A stretch of DNA of 64,000 nt from Apostichopus japonicus (lineage: Eukaryota; Echinodermata; Holothuroidea; Aspidochirotida; Stichopodidae): contig NC_092583.1 of the NCBI RefSeq assembly GCF_037975245.1, forward strand, positions 2,968,764 to 3,032,763, written 5' to 3'. Positions 63,478 to 64,000 of the stretch are shown here, piece after piece. Below the pieces are notes generated by a model, which saw nothing but the letters and a program-made list of their open reading frames with translations, was not told the DNA's origin and did not search any database. Position 1 is the first letter of the stretch, and each line of letters begins with the position of its first letter. The position numbers and the translations under genes are program-made.

Positions 63478-64000
63478 AACCCAGAGCCTAGTCTGTACTG
63501 CTTTATTTTTTTAGGTAAGGGGTTCACTGTTACCAAAAGTTGAATTTCTGCCTATAGACTGCGTTCTCATACAGTAGTTATTTTGTTGAGATCATATTAT
63601 ATCTTACCGTTCCCCTCTCCTCTAACCCTCCTCTCCACCCCAAAATAGAAGAAGAATTAATGAGCATACATCTGATGTCGCAACTGTTATAATTGCGTAA
63701 GGTTACCACCAAAACGTTGAAATTATGGGAGATATAGCAACGTTTCTTGTCCTCGTGCATAATACAGACTGGAGCAACTTTTCTAAGCTCGAATATCGTC
63801 GTCATGCAGAAATTACTACTAACACGTTTGTTATTTGCTTACCGTGACTGCCTTGCAATACTGTACACTGTGGTCTCATTTTGCGCACATGTGATTGTGC
63901 CGAAGTCGCAGTTAAGACAGTAAGAGGATAGCCTAGGTCTGTGCCGGTCGCATGGACAGAGGAATCTCAGAAAGGACCTTTCGAGTCAAATGTTAGATTT
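63478..64000. other. intergenic, no gene seen
   Basis: No gene, RNA or repeat recognised. Confidence 0.4.

Overview
This is nuclear DNA from a marine invertebrate animal, most likely a deuterostome and probably an echinoderm. The reasons are GT-AG introns, a ribosomal-protein gene of animal type with a 5'TOP start, an intron-rich SAM-domain gene, tRNA-derived SINEs, LINE remnants, a hAT-type MITE, many microsatellites and very low gene density. The species call is inference; nothing in the window fixes it. The DNA is AT-rich but studded with long G/C homopolymers.

Only two genes can be supported, both on the minus strand. (1) A seven-exon gene at 14054-19898 encodes a SAM-domain protein of about 349 residues of the SAMD3-like kind. 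It lies wholly inside a 7.9 kb segment (12267-20185) bounded by a short terminal inverted repeat, a TA target-site duplication and related sub-terminal motifs, so it appears to be cargo of, or a gene belonging to, a large DNA transposon. (2) Ribosomal protein S26 (RPS26) at 57868-61608 has four coding exons. Its first intron follows the ATG directly, and its C-terminus is a long glycine-rich tail.

The rest is repeats. A family with a U2-snRNA-derived 5' head occurs three times (28684, 45857 and 63275); one copy has a 12-bp target-site duplication, so the family is best explained as a SINE with an snRNA head. Two copies of one tRNA-derived SINE (5327 and 34344), one SINE with a conserved central domain (44021) and one possible SINE head (50905, minus) are present. 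A 396-bp hAT MITE (21608-22003) has perfect ends and an 8-bp duplication. Two LINE 3' ends lie on the minus strand (48901-49210 with a trinucleotide tail; 51893-52840 with a GATAA tail). Another repeat family occurs at 39834-40955 and 54655-55698. A tandem/dispersed repeat around 49850-50165 carries perfect DR1 nuclear-receptor motifs. A tRNA-Leu-like gene with a 9-nt anticodon loop sits at 54295.

Layout: 1-12.2 kb non-coding with one SINE; 12.3-20.2 kb transposon with the SAM gene; 20.2-57.8 kb repeat-rich and essentially gene-free; 57.8-61.7 kb RPS26; 61.7-64 kb non-coding with a U2-headed SINE. The two genes show no functional link.
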